Assembly (NCBI GenBank): GCA_026182355.1
Contig: JAPFBL010000104.1
Span: 1,543,501-1,607,500 of the forward strand
DNA: 64,000 nt
Direction of reading: 5' to 3'
DNA from: Hermatobates lingyangjiaoensis
Taxonomy: Eukaryota; Arthropoda; Insecta; Hemiptera; Hermatobatidae
Position 1 is the stretch's first letter; each line of letters opens with the position of its first letter. Positions 25,200-36,594 of this stretch are shown piece after piece. Under the pieces are notes generated by a model. That model worked only from the letters and a program-made list of their open reading frames with translations. It was not told the origin of the DNA and did no database searches. The position numbers and the translations under genes are program-made.

Positions 25200-26248
25200 A
25201 AAGATAATATGATTCATAAACACAAGAAAGTCTACATCTGATATTATTTTTTGTTCAAGGGTGCAACATATAGATTGATTAAAGCATCAGAAATTATATG
25301 TTTGATTGGAATAAAAGAATTTTATTCTTTCGCCTCTAACATTAAATATTAAATTATTTAAAAAAAATTTATTAAATCTCTAAACATCAATTTTATTTAA
25401 TCGGATTCACTCAATAAACTTCTAAGTCAATGTAAGCATTGTAAATATAAGTAAACAAATACAAGTATAGGAAGTAAACAATTAGTCCAGAATAAACATT
25501 CAGTTTTTATACTTTATTGCTCTTTGGCATACTTGAAATTTCATGAAATTTTTTTTTTAAAAATTAATAATTTTTTGTCACAATGTCATGTTTTTAATGA
25601 GGCGTTTAGCGTCAGGAAACATTTTCTGAAAATAGAAAATGTACTCTAACAGCCCTTGAAATAATTTAATTTTGGAAAAGATTATCTCAACTCATCCTCC
25701 ACATAAAGTTCTATTTATAGGTATATAGGTCGCTGTCACGTGCTTTCAGATTGAATTAATTACATTTTCAATGTAATGATTCAGTTAATTACAAATAATT
25801 ACATTTTATTGAAAAGAAATTATTATCCTTTGTTTTATAAATCTGATTATATTTTTCATTTATTGCATTTGTAATCGGAAAGATAATGCCAAAATTTCCA
25901 GACTACAGAAATAGTAGTTTAGAAGAAAAAAAACTAGTCTCTAAACAGGTTTTTGGCAAAAAAAGTGACTTTCCTGTCATCCATAATTCCTCCCAAACAA
26001 CAGGGATCATCTACATTATGGGGCCCATTTTTGTGTAAAATATCAATTTGATTCATCAAAGATTCTGGACCGTAGTTTGGCCACAAACTTTGGATACATA
26101 CTCACCCACACACAAACACAGATATCATCGAAAAAACTTCAAAACTTCATTAAACGACTTCTGCGACCTTAGAATATGTAATTCTGTGAAAATCTCGAGA
26201 TCGATGTTTTTCACGATCACTTTACAATACTTATAGTAAAGTAAAAAT
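25200..26248 (+). mobile_element. Palindromic-end repeat, right-hand part
   Basis: This matches the right half of the copy at 3591-5221, including AAACATCAATTTTAT, GAGGCGTTTAGCGTCA, AAAAAGTGACTTTCC, ATCAAAGATTCTGGACCGTA and the terminus TTTTTCACGATCACTTTACA then ATACTTATAGTAAAGTA. The left half is missing and the CA-rich tract is reduced. Confidence 0.6.
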
Positions 26249-26329
26249 ACCACTGAGATTTCAGCTTAAAATTGATATCCGTTTTGTAATATTGAACATA
26301 CAGTCCACTCCTTATCCTACAAAATTACG

Positions 26330-26700
26330 CTAAAATAATACCATTCAAAAATATGAGGAAATATGCATCCGATATTAAGTTTTGTTAAAGAGTACAACAC
26401 ATTAGAGTATTTTGTTAGACAAATCCATCATACCATGGAAAGCATAGAAATTTTAGGCTTGATTGGCGTAGATTTTTAAATGTAAAATGTTAGTGTCGTT
26501 ACATCTCATATTAAGTCATTAAATAATTTGAAATTATTTCATTAATCTCTAAACATTAATTTAATTTCAGTCTATTTTCTTAAAAAAATGTCTAATTCAA
26601 TGAAAACAATGTAAATAAATGTAAACAAATCCGATAAGTATAGTAGGTGATCCATTAGTCCAGGATGAATATTCAGTTATTATAGTTTCAGTTATTTTAG
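26330..26700 (+). mobile_element. Palindromic-end repeat, internal fragment
   Basis: This repeats the middle of the family a second time, immediately after the copy at 25200-26248. GATATTAAGTTTTGTT, CCATCATACCATGGAAAG and AAGTATAGTAGGTGATCC match the reverse copy at 59104-61210. Both ends are missing. Confidence 0.5.
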
Positions 26701-27044
26701 TAACAAAATTATTAATTCAAAGAACTAATTATTATTATCCACCTGTCATATGTTTTTTAATATTAAAATGAATCGCTGGAGTCGGAGTCAGTCGGCCATA
26801 AGAGGTCTGACTGCACAGACCTGTTCTCAACTCGCGTTGGTATACCCAGAAACGTTAAAACTAATGAGCTTGATTAAGATGGTAGCTTTCCTCACTGACT
26901 GGAAACCTGTATATTTTTTATATCAGCTATGCTGTAATTCTAGCAGAGATTAAACAAAAAACATTAGAAAACTATAAAAAAAAAGTAAATTGTAAATGAT
27001 TCTGGAATGATGTCTTCATACAATTATGGAAAAAAAATAATTCT

Positions 27045-27800
27045 TAGTCGTGACGAAATATCCAGGAACAGAAAAGCGGATATGCTGACTAAAACAAGAA
27101 ACCTTCTTTTTCAGATTGAAGCACCTGTGTCCAAAGCAGATCCAATAGAGAATAAACCAGCAATTTCTAAAAACTAGAAACTAATAAAAAAGATAGAGAC
27201 TGTTGACAACAAAAACGTTGATCTTCCACTTCTTCGATTCTTCAGTGGAAAATACTATATATCTGGCCACCTGGGCACATAGAAGTGTGACAATGTAGGT
27301 GATGCCTCTTCTGTAAACAGACTTTTTTTTAACCGATTCCCTAGCGGGTTATAATTGTCTTTTAATATCGTTTTTTTTTTGATCGGTAATTCTACATTGG
27401 GAGTCCTAAATTTTGCCTAACTCAAGTGAATTTAGAGGAGGGATATCTGGCAACTAGTACCTGACTTCGTATAGGCTCGGGGCCGACGGCTTAACGTCCT
27501 CACCGAGGGACGACGTACTCAGATTTATTCACCTTCCGCGTGAATAAATAGAGGTCCAGATGGTTACCGAACCCCGGATTTAAGAGATCAGAGGCGAATA
27601 CTTTTAACCACTAGCTAACCTAGCCCCCCACAAACCTACTTCGATACACATTTACAGCACTGTTGTGATCGTCGGTCTATGTGGGCATATGTTACCTTTA
27701 CAACACACTGCATCGTCTTGCCAGACTTTACTGATGCCAAGTATGGGAGTTGGATAACCAAACCAGAAAAAATGTTTTCTAAAATTTTTTTATTAAAACA
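27045..27800 (+). pseudogene. LINE C-terminal fragment (RNase H / zinc-finger region), split by a SINE
   Basis: A decayed + strand frame around 27050 reads ISRNRKADMLTK, like the GNEKADxLAK motif at the end of LINE RNase H domains. After a gap it reads ISGHLGT and KCDNVGDAS, resembling the LTGH...C.C(G) zinc-finger tail. The SINE at 27312-27630 interrupts it. The frame then resumes at about 27643 for some 49 codons to TAA. It has stops and frameshifts and cannot work. The family match is moderate, from motif spacing only. Confidence 0.4.
27312..27630 (-). mobile_element. tRNA-derived SINE, uninterrupted copy
   Basis: Same family as 11379-12332, in the same orientation. The tRNA-like head (box A AGGTTAGCTAGTGG decayed, box B GGTTCGGTAACC decayed) lies at the right end, and the body contains TGAATAAATCTGAGTACGTC. 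The tail CCCGCTAGGGAATCGGTT then A-rich lies at the left. This copy shows the uninterrupted GGCTTAACGTCCTCACCGAG junction, which proves that the other copy carries an insertion. Confidence 0.75.
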
Positions 27801-28175
27801 GTTTTAACCCTTTCTGGCAATTTGACTTTTGATATAAGTTTCAATTTTATGCAAGAAACTCCATTTGAAACATATGGATACGAAAGTATTGAGTTCAATG
27901 AAAATACACGTGTTGAAGTCTTCTGAGCTCAATAAAACAGGTTTTGAAATTGTTTTGTGTGACTAAGTTCTGTTTGTCGGCTGTATTTATTATTTGCATT
28001 ATTACTGTTTTAACGTAGACAGCTCTGCTTGTTATAATGTTAACTGTCCCAGTAAGTTACCCTTTGAGTTAGTGCAGGCTCCTGGGGATGTCAAACAGGG
28101 TTCCATAAATACCGCTTTCAAGATTACTTATATTCATAATTCAGGTAACTACAACAAGGTAGATACTCCCGAATT

Positions 28176-28282
28176 TACGAGGTGGTTAGAGGTGGTTAGA
28201 GGTGGTTAGAGGTGGTTAGATAGGTGGTTAGATAGGTGGTTAGGTTAGGTGGTCCCTCTAACCACCTCTAACCACCTCGTAG
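28176..28282. repeat. GGTGGTTAGA minisatellite with an inverted end (hairpin)
   Basis: About seven head-to-tail units of GAGGTGGTTA or TAGGTGGTTA are followed at about 28254 by the reverse complement (CCTCTAACCACC twice). The array can fold into a long hairpin. The units resemble but are not the insect telomere repeat TTAGG. Confidence 0.8.
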
Positions 28283-28285
28283 ATA

Positions 28286-29829
28286 CATAATTATTCAAAT
28301 TAATATAATTGTATAGTAAGATAGGTTATGAGATATAATCACACCACACTTATTTTATTAACTTGCATTCAAATCAGCATAGAATGAATAGTGATTTTCG
28401 TTGTGAATTTCTCTCATTTAAACGAAAGTTAGTTATTTAAATGTGCTGTCTTCAGAAACAGTCTTTGAGAAATATTCATACAAAATTAATTTATTATTAA
28501 ATAGCAGATGATTGCATATTACTATCAGTATTGGAAAAAAGTAAAGAATAGAAGATAATAAATGCTCCAGAAAAACATAAAAAGAAAGTAAATTTGAGCA
28601 GCAACATATAGGGAAAACCAATTATATCGTTTATATTCTAAAAAAAAAAAAAAATTAAAAAAGCTGTTTTCAGAGTTTCATATATTTCCTTTCTGGAGCA
28701 ATGCACTTAATATTCAAAGCATGAGCTAAAGTTTCACTTTAAAGGGTCTTATGTAATTTTCTTTGTCTTCCAATTATATTATTTACTATCCCATTTACCT
28801 TAAAATCTCATCGTTTTGGAACCAGCTTAAACATTTTAGTAAATATCTTCTTATGTTTAAGTGTGAAATTTTGTTTGAATTTATTTTCGTTTGGTGTTAA
28901 TGTATTATTTTCAAAATTAAATGTAGGTTTATATTAAAGTTAATGTATTCATATTGCTCTTATCTAAATTTAAAAAAATGTATGAAATAACATTTTTTAA
29001 TTATTTTTCGTTAATTACTGTACTTTATAAATGACATTCCTTACGATATCAGCAGTACATTTCATTGGAACTTCTCTAAAAATATTCTATGCAGTTTTTT
29101 TTTTAATTTCTTTATATAAGGGGAGCTCATGAAACATCTGTACAAATTAAAAGTTCATAAGAAAACAATTTCCTAAAATAGCTCACTCTATTCTTCTGTG
29201 CACTTAGTGGTATCAAACTAATTTTGAAGAACCCCTATAACTTGTTATCAGTAAGAAGAACACAATACGTATCTTACTTGTTATTGAAAGGAGATACTAT
29301 GCTTATAGACAGTAAATAATAGAATTGTGTATTTTCCTTCTGATTATTTCTGACAAAAGAAAATGATGAGGAGAGGTAAGCCTGTGTGATGGTGTATGAA
29401 AATACACCCAAAGACTTGAAATGTGCCTGACAAAGAGCAACTGCTAAAGGCAATAGGGCAGGTAACCCAAGATGAAAGAGTTTGCTATTAACATGGTCAA
29501 TCGAATTTCAAAATGTATTAACATTCATTCAAGATTATTTCATTCGATTCAACAACTTTACAGATTTACAGAACCGAATACACACATGGGATAATTCGAA
29601 AGGGTTCAAAAGATCCACAAATATTGACTTCCCTTTGATTCTGCTTTGTGCAATTATTCTGCCCGTTCTTAGTGTAACAAACGATCTCTGCATTCTGAAG
29701 TACTCCATATTACTTCTATATTTTGTATTAAATTCTATTAATTTTCACATTAATTTTGCTGTAAATCAATTTGAAATCTTGTAAAGAAACATTATTGAAC
29801 CCCAGGATAAGTTGTTCATCCGTTATTTT

Positions 29830-29878
<49 letters not shown>

Positions 29879-29900
29879 GAGTTATATATACTATATAATA
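28286..29900. other. AT-rich stretch, no gene recognised
   Basis: Intronic DNA with chance open frames only (for example 29482-29784, hydrophobic and without recognisable motifs). A (TA)n tract is listed at 29831-29874. Confidence 0.45.
29831..29874. repeat. (TA)n microsatellite
   Basis: About 22 TA dinucleotides, about 50 bases from a Penelope-like terminal scrap at 29920-30050. Confidence 0.9.
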
Positions 29901-29919
29901 TATTGTATATATGGTTGAG

Positions 29920-30050
29920 TAGCAGTTTGCTTCTCAACGCGAGTACTTCGCACTTCTTCCCGATGACGATGGATGTCAAAATATCGAAGTAATTGCTGTA
30001 GTGACTTTCTGTGTTCTTTCCTATTTGTTAAAGTTTATACACCAGTAGCG
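29920..30050 (+). mobile_element. Penelope-like 3' terminal scrap (38.2-39.6 kb family), degenerate
   Basis: CTTCTTCCCGATGACGAT...ATATCGAAG at 29956-29989 and then GACTTTCTGTGTTC follow the same order as CTCCTGATGACGAC...ATATCGATG and GTCTTTCTGTGTG in the family copy at 39540-39620. The hammerhead-like core has CCGATGA for CTGATGA and AAAA for GAAA. A reverse copy of this variant lies at 36595-36715. Confidence 0.5.
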
Positions 30051-30289
30051 ACTCCTGACCTTTTTCTTTAGGCATGCAATTTTCAAAGAATAAAAGAAAT
30101 ACAGAGAAATACCCTTCTAATTCTCATGTTCAGTCTTTTCATGATGCACAAAAGGATAATGATGTATTAAAAACATTTTATGGGGATTTGAATCAGGTTT
30201 TATTTGGAAATACTTTTAACATTAACTTTTATTAACCAATACAATAAAAATGGGCAAAAATTTTTTTATTAAAGAAAGAGGTACACAAT

Positions 30290-30665
30290 ACATCATTTGA
30301 ATAAAATCTTCTTGCAAAATTCTTCGATAACAAAACCATAAAACTTCTCTCTATCTGCCATGAGATCTTTAAGTAAATGTCTTTCAATTGAAATTAGGGA
30401 TAAATTAGACAATCACTCTTCACTTTGGGAGCTTCGTAAATAACTTTTAATTCTTTTGAGGGCAGAAAACGATTTCTCAACACTTGCTGTTGTTATGGGA
30501 ATAGTCATAACCAAATTCATGAGTTTATAAATTTCCGGAAGACCTGTGTGCAAATCACTTTCCAGTATGTATTTGAGGAGCTCAGCAAGCCTGAGTTGCA
30601 GTGTATGCAAACTTCGTTCTTGTTTCTCTTGGCAATTAAGACCATTTTCATTAACCAGAAATGAT
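30290..30665 (-). pseudogene. hAT transposase C-terminal (dimerisation) fragment
   Basis: The reverse-strand frame reads NENGLNCQEKQERS, then LPEIYKLMNLVMTIPITTAS, VEKSFSALKRIKSYLRSS and, after one in-frame TGA, LSNLSLISIERHLL and FYGFVIEEFCKK. This is the standard hAT dimerisation block (TIP...ASVERSFSxLKxIKxxLR, RLxxLxxxxIE), seen in the family of TTF-type zinc-finger/hAT proteins. The upstream catalytic part is missing and a stop interrupts the frame, so it is a dead fragment inside the receptor intron. Confidence 0.8.
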
Positions 30666-30844
30666 AAGAGTAAACCCCTGCATTGGGAAGCTTAGCGCAA
30701 TCATAGAAAATGGTTCCTTAGCGTGTAGTGGCATAAAAAAAAAGGGGTTCCTTTAAATATTTCGAGTCTCGAACATTTTGGTTTCTTTAAAGATGAATTC
30801 TATGCATGCAATGCATGTGTTGCATTCCCTGAGAAATCACCACT

Positions 30845-31582
30845 GTTATACACATATGTAAAGATTTTACATACGTGAAATAACAATCAATGATCAAACC
30901 AGAATATGAAATGGGAAAAACGGACTAAGATCTTTCAAGCGTATCAAGCGGTCTTCACCAGAGTCAAAACCAACTGATACACGAGATACAGATACATCAT
31001 AGTAAGGGGTTGAGAAGAATGGGAGGGAGGAGTGGTATTTTAAAAAAGGTGTAAAATGCAGAAAGGGACAAAGGTCCAGGCAAGGATGTTTGGGGAAACA
31101 AACGAGTGCAGTAAAAAAGAGTAAAGAACTATCCTGTTTGATATAATACTGCGTGCCTTAGCCTATTCGGCCATACCGCAAAGATATTACAGCAAGTCAA
31201 GAACTATCCACTAGCTGTCGAAGAAGAGGCTATTACCCTCGTTAATACTGAGTCAAGCCGGAACAACCCGTTACTAATGATTATAATATTTGCTCTATGC
31301 AATTTAATCAACGAGGACTCAATTATATTTCTAAACGACATCGATTTTTCATAGGTAATCAATTTAGCACCGGCCCAATCAATATGATGATTTTCATTAT
31401 TTATATGCAAGAATTTTTTCTATTTTTTTCTTGGCTGCTTACGTTGTATTGATGTTGTTTTAAACGTGTTTTTAAAGATTTGACAGTTTGACCAACATAA
31501 ATTTTAAGGCAATTTTTGCACGGGATTTTATAAATACTACCACACTCCAGTTCCCTGGGAAAGTTTTTATTAATATATTGCC
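30845..31582 (-). pseudogene. Penelope-like GIY-YIG endonuclease fragment and 3' UTR (family 1)
   Basis: On the reverse strand, from 31582: ECGSIYKIPCKNCLKIYVGQ, then KSLKTRLKQHQYN. This is the GIY-YIG core with the paired cysteines and the catalytic-region Arg typical of Penelope-like nucleases. A one-base frameshift near 31411 is followed by NENHHIDWAGAKLITYEKSM and ESSLIKLHRANIIIISNGLF. The H-IDW-AK and ES motifs are also typical of the family. The 3' UTR runs to about 30845 with a hammerhead-like segment at 30923-30965 (CTGGTGA for CTGACGA) and the terminus TGATCATTGATTGTTATTTC. It is 5'-truncated and inactive. Confidence 0.75.
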
Positions 31583-31604
31583 TACGTTAGTACGATCGTA
31601 ATCG

Positions 31605-31720
31605 TACGCTGCCGCAAAGGAGTAAAATGAAAAAGGAAGTCTTTTTGACTTGATTTTGAGTCAAGAACAAAAATTTTTCTTAAAGGAGAATAAAAGTGAA
31701 GAAAACAAAAATAAAGAAAA
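31605..31720 (-). mobile_element. Penelope-like 3' UTR scrap (family of 18846-19208)
   Basis: CGCTGCCGCAAAGGAG and AAAGGAGAATAAAAGTGAAG are shared with 18990-19090, in the same orientation. It abuts the family 1 fragment to its left. Confidence 0.5.
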
Positions 31721-32284
31721 TATATAAACAATTATTGAAACAATATTTAAAGAATATGTAAATGTTAAAAATTGTGAGACTCTCCATAGTAAAACTTGTC
31801 GCAGTCTTTACATTTGATTGCATAAATGAGGTTACATTGTTACTTTCAATAAGAACAAATAAGGGTATGCAACAGCATTAGCTTACCACGCAATAACCAA
31901 GGTGGCACGTTCGATTTTGAAGGTAAAACTATAGTAGAAATAAAAAAAGATGAGCAAAGAAGGAAGACACTTGAAATGCTATATATAAAATAGAATCTAA
32001 GTTTGATTAATCATGGAAGTGATATTACTAATTTAAGTATTATTTTTATGGAGTGTTATGCTGAGTTTTAGTGAAATTTTATTTGTTTAGTACCTGTGAG
32101 TGAACAGTGTTGAGGATACTTGTAATGTTATCTTATTAGTCTAGTCGAAGGTTTTGTCCATTTAAGATAATTCTTACTTCTGTAGTTATATTGTTTTTAT
32201 ATTGGAACCCTGAAATGCTCCAGATAGTAATATTCATAAGTTGTAACAATCCATTTTCATATTGCTCATATGTTGGATGTTGAC

Positions 32285-32415
32285 ATGTGGTGTTTTATTA
32301 TCCTTTATTTATAGGCCTATGAAAAAGGTTTTAAAATAAAACTGAAACGTCGGCAACAGGAGTTTATTTTTGAACCTAGAAAATTGACTGAATCCCGATT
32401 AGATAACACACCTAT
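32285..32415 (+). mobile_element. Penelope-like terminal scrap (separate family)
   Basis: TATGAAAAAGGTTTTA...TAAAACTGAAACGTCGGCAA matches the general plan of these termini: a decayed CTGANGA, a stem with GGTTTTA/TAAAAC, GAAA, then ACGT, C, GG. Downstream, CCTAGAAAATTGACTGAATC recurs in complement at 48720-48740. Confidence 0.4.
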
Positions 32416-32420
32416 GTATA

Positions 32421-34698
32421 TATTTATATACTCTAAAGTTAATATTTCTGACCGATATTTATCGCCAGGTAAGAATAGAGGACGCATAAAAAGAGATTGT
32501 TATTGTCAATGTATATTGTTTATATGTTCTTAATATTTAAAATATATATTATAATGTATAGATGGGGATTGACCGTACTTACATAAAGATTTAAATAACT
32601 GTTTGAATTTATCACAGAAGTAAGAGCTTATCATAGCCTTCTGATATATTTCCTTCGAATAGTGGATATGTATTTCATAATCACAATTAAACAACTTCTT
32701 GATAATAAAACCAAACATTGATAAAGAAGAGATGTCGTGTTTGATAATATTCACAGTAGGAAATAAATATTTGTCTTCTGTTAACCACAACATATTATGA
32801 CTTAAATTATAATTCTAAGTAACGCTATAATGGTGTAATGTGGGTATTGAGCTAATTGGCTGAGACATGGGGTGGAAACCGAATTAATGTAGAGGAGTCC
32901 TATTAATCTTCTTGAGAATCAATTTCCACTAAGGCTGCGGAAAGTGTTACAAAACTTGTACGCCTCTGGGAGATGGGATGGGATCAAAATCTCATTTGAA
33001 CTATTAATTGACCAGCAGTTGGGTGATTTTAAATCAATAACTCAGGCGATTCGGCCATACTGTCAGACAAAGGCTAATCAACCGAGTCAGATGTATCACT
33101 TGATTTCTTAAGCAGCGTAATATTGATGGCAGTTCTCATGACAGGAGAATGGCTATAATGATACGCTGAAATAAACCATATTCCATCATGATGGTATATT
33201 ATAATAAAGTTATTGGCTATTTTAAATAATATTTCAAAGCCTTTTTCCTACATTATAAACAAGGTTTAAGAGACAGGAAAATTTGCATAATTTAAGTCGA
33301 TCTATAGGCAGTTTTTTTAAAAGGATACCTTTATTCGTCTCCTTCCTCACTCATGCCTTGAATATTACTTAAAACCATTTTGGCTTTTCTTTTAAAAATA
33401 AAATAAATGGGAAATATATATATACTGAATTATTAATTAATTATAGACAACTCTATGAACAAATAAATTATATATGTTATTTACGTTAAAAAATTGTTCG
33501 TATCAAAGAAATTATGCAATGCACTAATAAAATATAAACTGATATGTACTTTTTAATCTATTTTGTTTAGCTTTCGATGTTTTCTTTAATAATGTTTCCT
33601 GGTACTTTATCTACATCATTCTGTTCTTCTCTGATACAGTGTGACCAACTTAATGTTTATATATTTGATTTTTTTGTTTGGTTAAATCCAACTCCATTTC
33701 ATTTTTTACAGGATTTCATTTTGTGAACGAGTTTAAACAATTTTTTCATTGAATGTTGGTTTGTTTGTTTATGAATGCCTTATATAACCAATAAACCTAT
33801 GAACTATTATCGAATCAAAGGTAAAATTAACAAATCAAAAGTTAAAATAAACAACAACAAAGAAATAAGAGTGTAAACAATTGAAAAGAATAAACATATT
33901 TACCTAAGTAACAAAAAATAACTAAATAAAGAAAAAAAAAACGAATAAACACGTCTTCTAGCAGATTTTGAAAAACAGATATACCAAAAAAATGTGGAGG
34001 ATAAAGAAAACGCAAAATTGCTCTAAGATTTAGTCATTCAGTTGATTATGTGTTTCAGTTATATGTAATTAATATGATAATAATAATAATATCAATATTA
34101 TTGATAATTATTTACTTATTTGCTTAACACTTCAGAAAAGTAAAAAGAAATTTAGAAATATTGTCGAGAAAAATAGTGCATGATGAGATAGGATTAAATT
34201 TTATTAAAAAATATAAACAAGTTTGGTACTGATATTTTATAAATATGTAGTCATTGAGTTTTGACCCTGTAATAATAAGAATACAATTTGTCAATATGAA
34301 GCCACTTTTGTAGATTTTCTAGGCATAAGTATGGAATTTCGAGAGGAGAAAACCGTGAATTTTGAATCTCAAGGAGTATTACATCATAATCTTTGAATTC
34401 TAAGTTTTTCTACTTCTGCCTATGAATATGCATTTAAGAAAAACCGAAGTGTAAAGTTGTTGTTTCATATTTCAAAAAAAAAAAAAAATGGCTGAACCGG
34501 AAAGAATGAATGTTGCAGGCATTAGAATAAATCAGTTAATCGTTTGTATTTTATTTGAATGTACAATGTTTGACTTAAAGTCCATCGGTCGATAATGATT
34601 TCAAATACCTGGAATTATTATGTAGTATTCTAACTATTACTCCTTAAGAAAAAATTAGGCATAGTTTTTAATTTAATACTGATCATTATTTGTTTCAG
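32421..34698. other. AT-rich intron stretch
   Basis: A slightly GC-richer block lies at 32860-33190. I recognise no exon, repeat family or RNA in it. Confidence 0.45.
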
Positions 34699-34870
34699 AT
34701 AACACTCACGGTGTTATGATATACTTCATAGCTCCTGAAGCCGTTATGGTTGTGACAAACATCATCTTCTTCTGGTTAACTGCAAGGTACTGCAGCAAAG
34801 TCAAGAGTGACTTGGAGAGAATGAGGCACAGTGCTTCAGCTGAAAAAAAGTTCCAAGCAGACAGAAACAA
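34699..34870 (+). CDS. mthl: Methuselah-like GPCR, internal exon (TM5 and start of intracellular loop 3)
   Basis: This is the second visible exon of the receptor. After the acceptor TTTCAG (ending at 34698) the frame reads NTHGVMIYFIAPEAVMVV and continues as a hydrophobic TM5. The loop that follows is charged (SKVKSDLERM, then EKKFQADRNK), as in the methuselah family, where this loop carries a conserved D-R-N/R-K/R segment before TM6. The donor is GTTAGT at 34871. The exon is 172 bases long: two bases complete the codon split with the exon ending at 23129 (giving Tyr), and two bases begin a codon finished by the exon at 46867 (giving Lys). A conventional ATG inside this exon is not a start, because the frame and homology run through the splice junction. 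Reverse-strand frames over this stretch are shadows. Confidence 0.87.
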
Positions 34871-35900
34871 GTTAGTTCTGATTGTTTTACCTAGATAACT
34901 TAGCGTTTTAATCACTCATTAGATTAGTACTTGTCATCCTGAGAGTTATGAACCCGTTACAGAAGCGTCGCCAAAATCATTCATACCTATACCATTCATA
35001 CAAATAATTTGGAGTCCTACATTTTGTTTAACTTAAGATTTTTATTACCTTAGTGTTTTTGAGTAGATATTTAGGATTTGGGTGGGTACCTGACATCTTA
35101 CATACTCTGGACTGATTAGAAATAATAATTCTGTCATTTCTTCATTCATAAATTTTTAATAATAAATAAAGCCAGAAGAAACCTTAAATATTTTAATAAT
35201 ATAATGTCAACTTTATAAGATGGTTAGTTTTCTCTAACATTGTTTTCTCCATAGTTAAGAATATCTTTGTCTTTAAAAGATAGTGTCAGATTAAACTTTT
35301 AAAAGAGATTAATAATTTCTTTGGAAATGAAAATTTGACTTAAAGAAACTCTTTCAATGGTGTCTAAAATTAAATTTTATTATTTATAAATTTCAAGGAT
35401 AATAACTTAGCTGCTATAGAATAGATTTTAAAAGTTTTGCTGCATTCGATTGTCCCGTCTTTTTGTAACTTTCAGTTGATATCAAACTTGATTTTATGAT
35501 TATTAAGAGACTTCATTGGTTATGGATTATTGTTTATCATAAATTGATTGTTAAGTTATTAAATTAGAAAAGAAATACTCCAGGGATTTGTTATTACGGA
35601 CTTACCCTCGGATTACTCCTCACTGATGATGAACCACACTTCTCATGTATTTTGATGTAATACTATTTTGACGATTAGTAGAATGTCTGAGATCTGCCAC
35701 TTGCACTCAGTAGAACTCACATCTCATCACTTGGAATGAATGTTGAATTTTGAAATAAACCAAGGTTGAAACGTAAAGCTCAGGTTTCTCTGTAATTCTT
35801 GTCTTCTAGTTAAACTGCTGTATAGTTAAGAGGTTACAGAGCTTACTTTATTGATGTTTTCATGATATTAATCATTTCTCGTATTTAGTATCATTTCTCT
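34871..35900. other. AT-rich intron stretch
   Basis: Nothing recognised after the exon ending at 34870 until the Penelope-like inverted pair at 35920. Confidence 0.45.
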
Positions 35901-35919
35901 AGGTTAGGAGAAGTATTAG

Positions 35920-36110
35920 GTCTCCACACAGAAACTAAACAACGCGTTTCGAACACTAGATCTTCTTCAGGTTACATCTGCTCTGCTGGGGTGGATGTTT
36001 GGGTCAGTCCTTGCTTGGTATCACCTCTCGAACAACGACCCCAGCAGAGCAGATGTAACCTGAAGAAGAACATCAAGTGTTCGAAACTTGTTGTTTAGTT
36101 TCACATAACA
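35920..36110. mobile_element. Penelope-like termini (third family), inverted pair
   Basis: Arms of about 80 bases (about 35922-36000 and 36033-36108) are reverse complements, meeting around a roughly 30-base spacer. Each arm holds GTAACCTGAAGAAGA then a stem and GTTCGAAAC: 35938-35973 on the reverse strand and 36057-36095 on the forward strand. GAAAC is followed by GCGTT or TTGTT and then GTTTAGTTTC. A decayed relative is at 48185-48235. Confidence 0.6.
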
Positions 36111-36594
36111 GATTGGGTTTCACTATAACAGATTGCACAGTTAATGAATGAATCATTTCTCTATGTTTAGAATTTCATTCCAAACTTTTTTTTCTCCTTA
36201 ACGAACCTGAAAATGAGATTTTCTATAGCTTTCTTTTTCTTTCAGTTATCGTTTCAATCACGGAACACTGAAAGTTGGAGATTTGAAAGATAAATAAAGT
36301 TAAATTAAAATATGTTATTTAAAATGAAACCGCTTGATAATCTTTTTTTTGGTTAAAACACCTTCACTGACTGATATGCTGTCTGTATAAATACAAAATT
36401 TAATAACCTCAGGTTAAAGTGAAAAATACGATATATTGATTACTGTATCACTTCTTTGATGTACAACGATTTTGACCTAGCTGAAACTTGTCCAGACCCA
36501 ACTTCAAGCACGTGTGAAACTTTAAAATGTTTAATTAAGCCTTTTACGAACGTTGGCTAAAGATGCCCATATACTAAATATATATACATATATA

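Larger units (their letters stand above)
23130..34698 (+). other. Intron between first and second visible mthl exons
   Basis: The intron is 11,569 bases long, with GTAAGA at its 5' end and TTTCAG at its 3' end. It is largely AT-rich non-coding DNA filled with transposon remains, listed separately: palindromic-end repeats 25.2-26.7 kb, LINE plus SINE 27.0-27.8 kb, minisatellite 28.2 kb, hAT fragment 30.3-30.7 kb, Penelope-like remains 30.8-31.7 kb. I see no further receptor exon in it. Confidence 0.75.

Noticed and set aside
28225..28250. Telomere-like TTAGG array
   Set aside because: Only two TTAGG units occur in a row. The repeat unit is GGTGGTTAGA, so it is a minisatellite.
34706..34915. 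Reverse-strand open frame of 69 codons over the TM5 exon
   Set aside because: Shadow of the real exon on the + strand, which has matching phases and clear homology.
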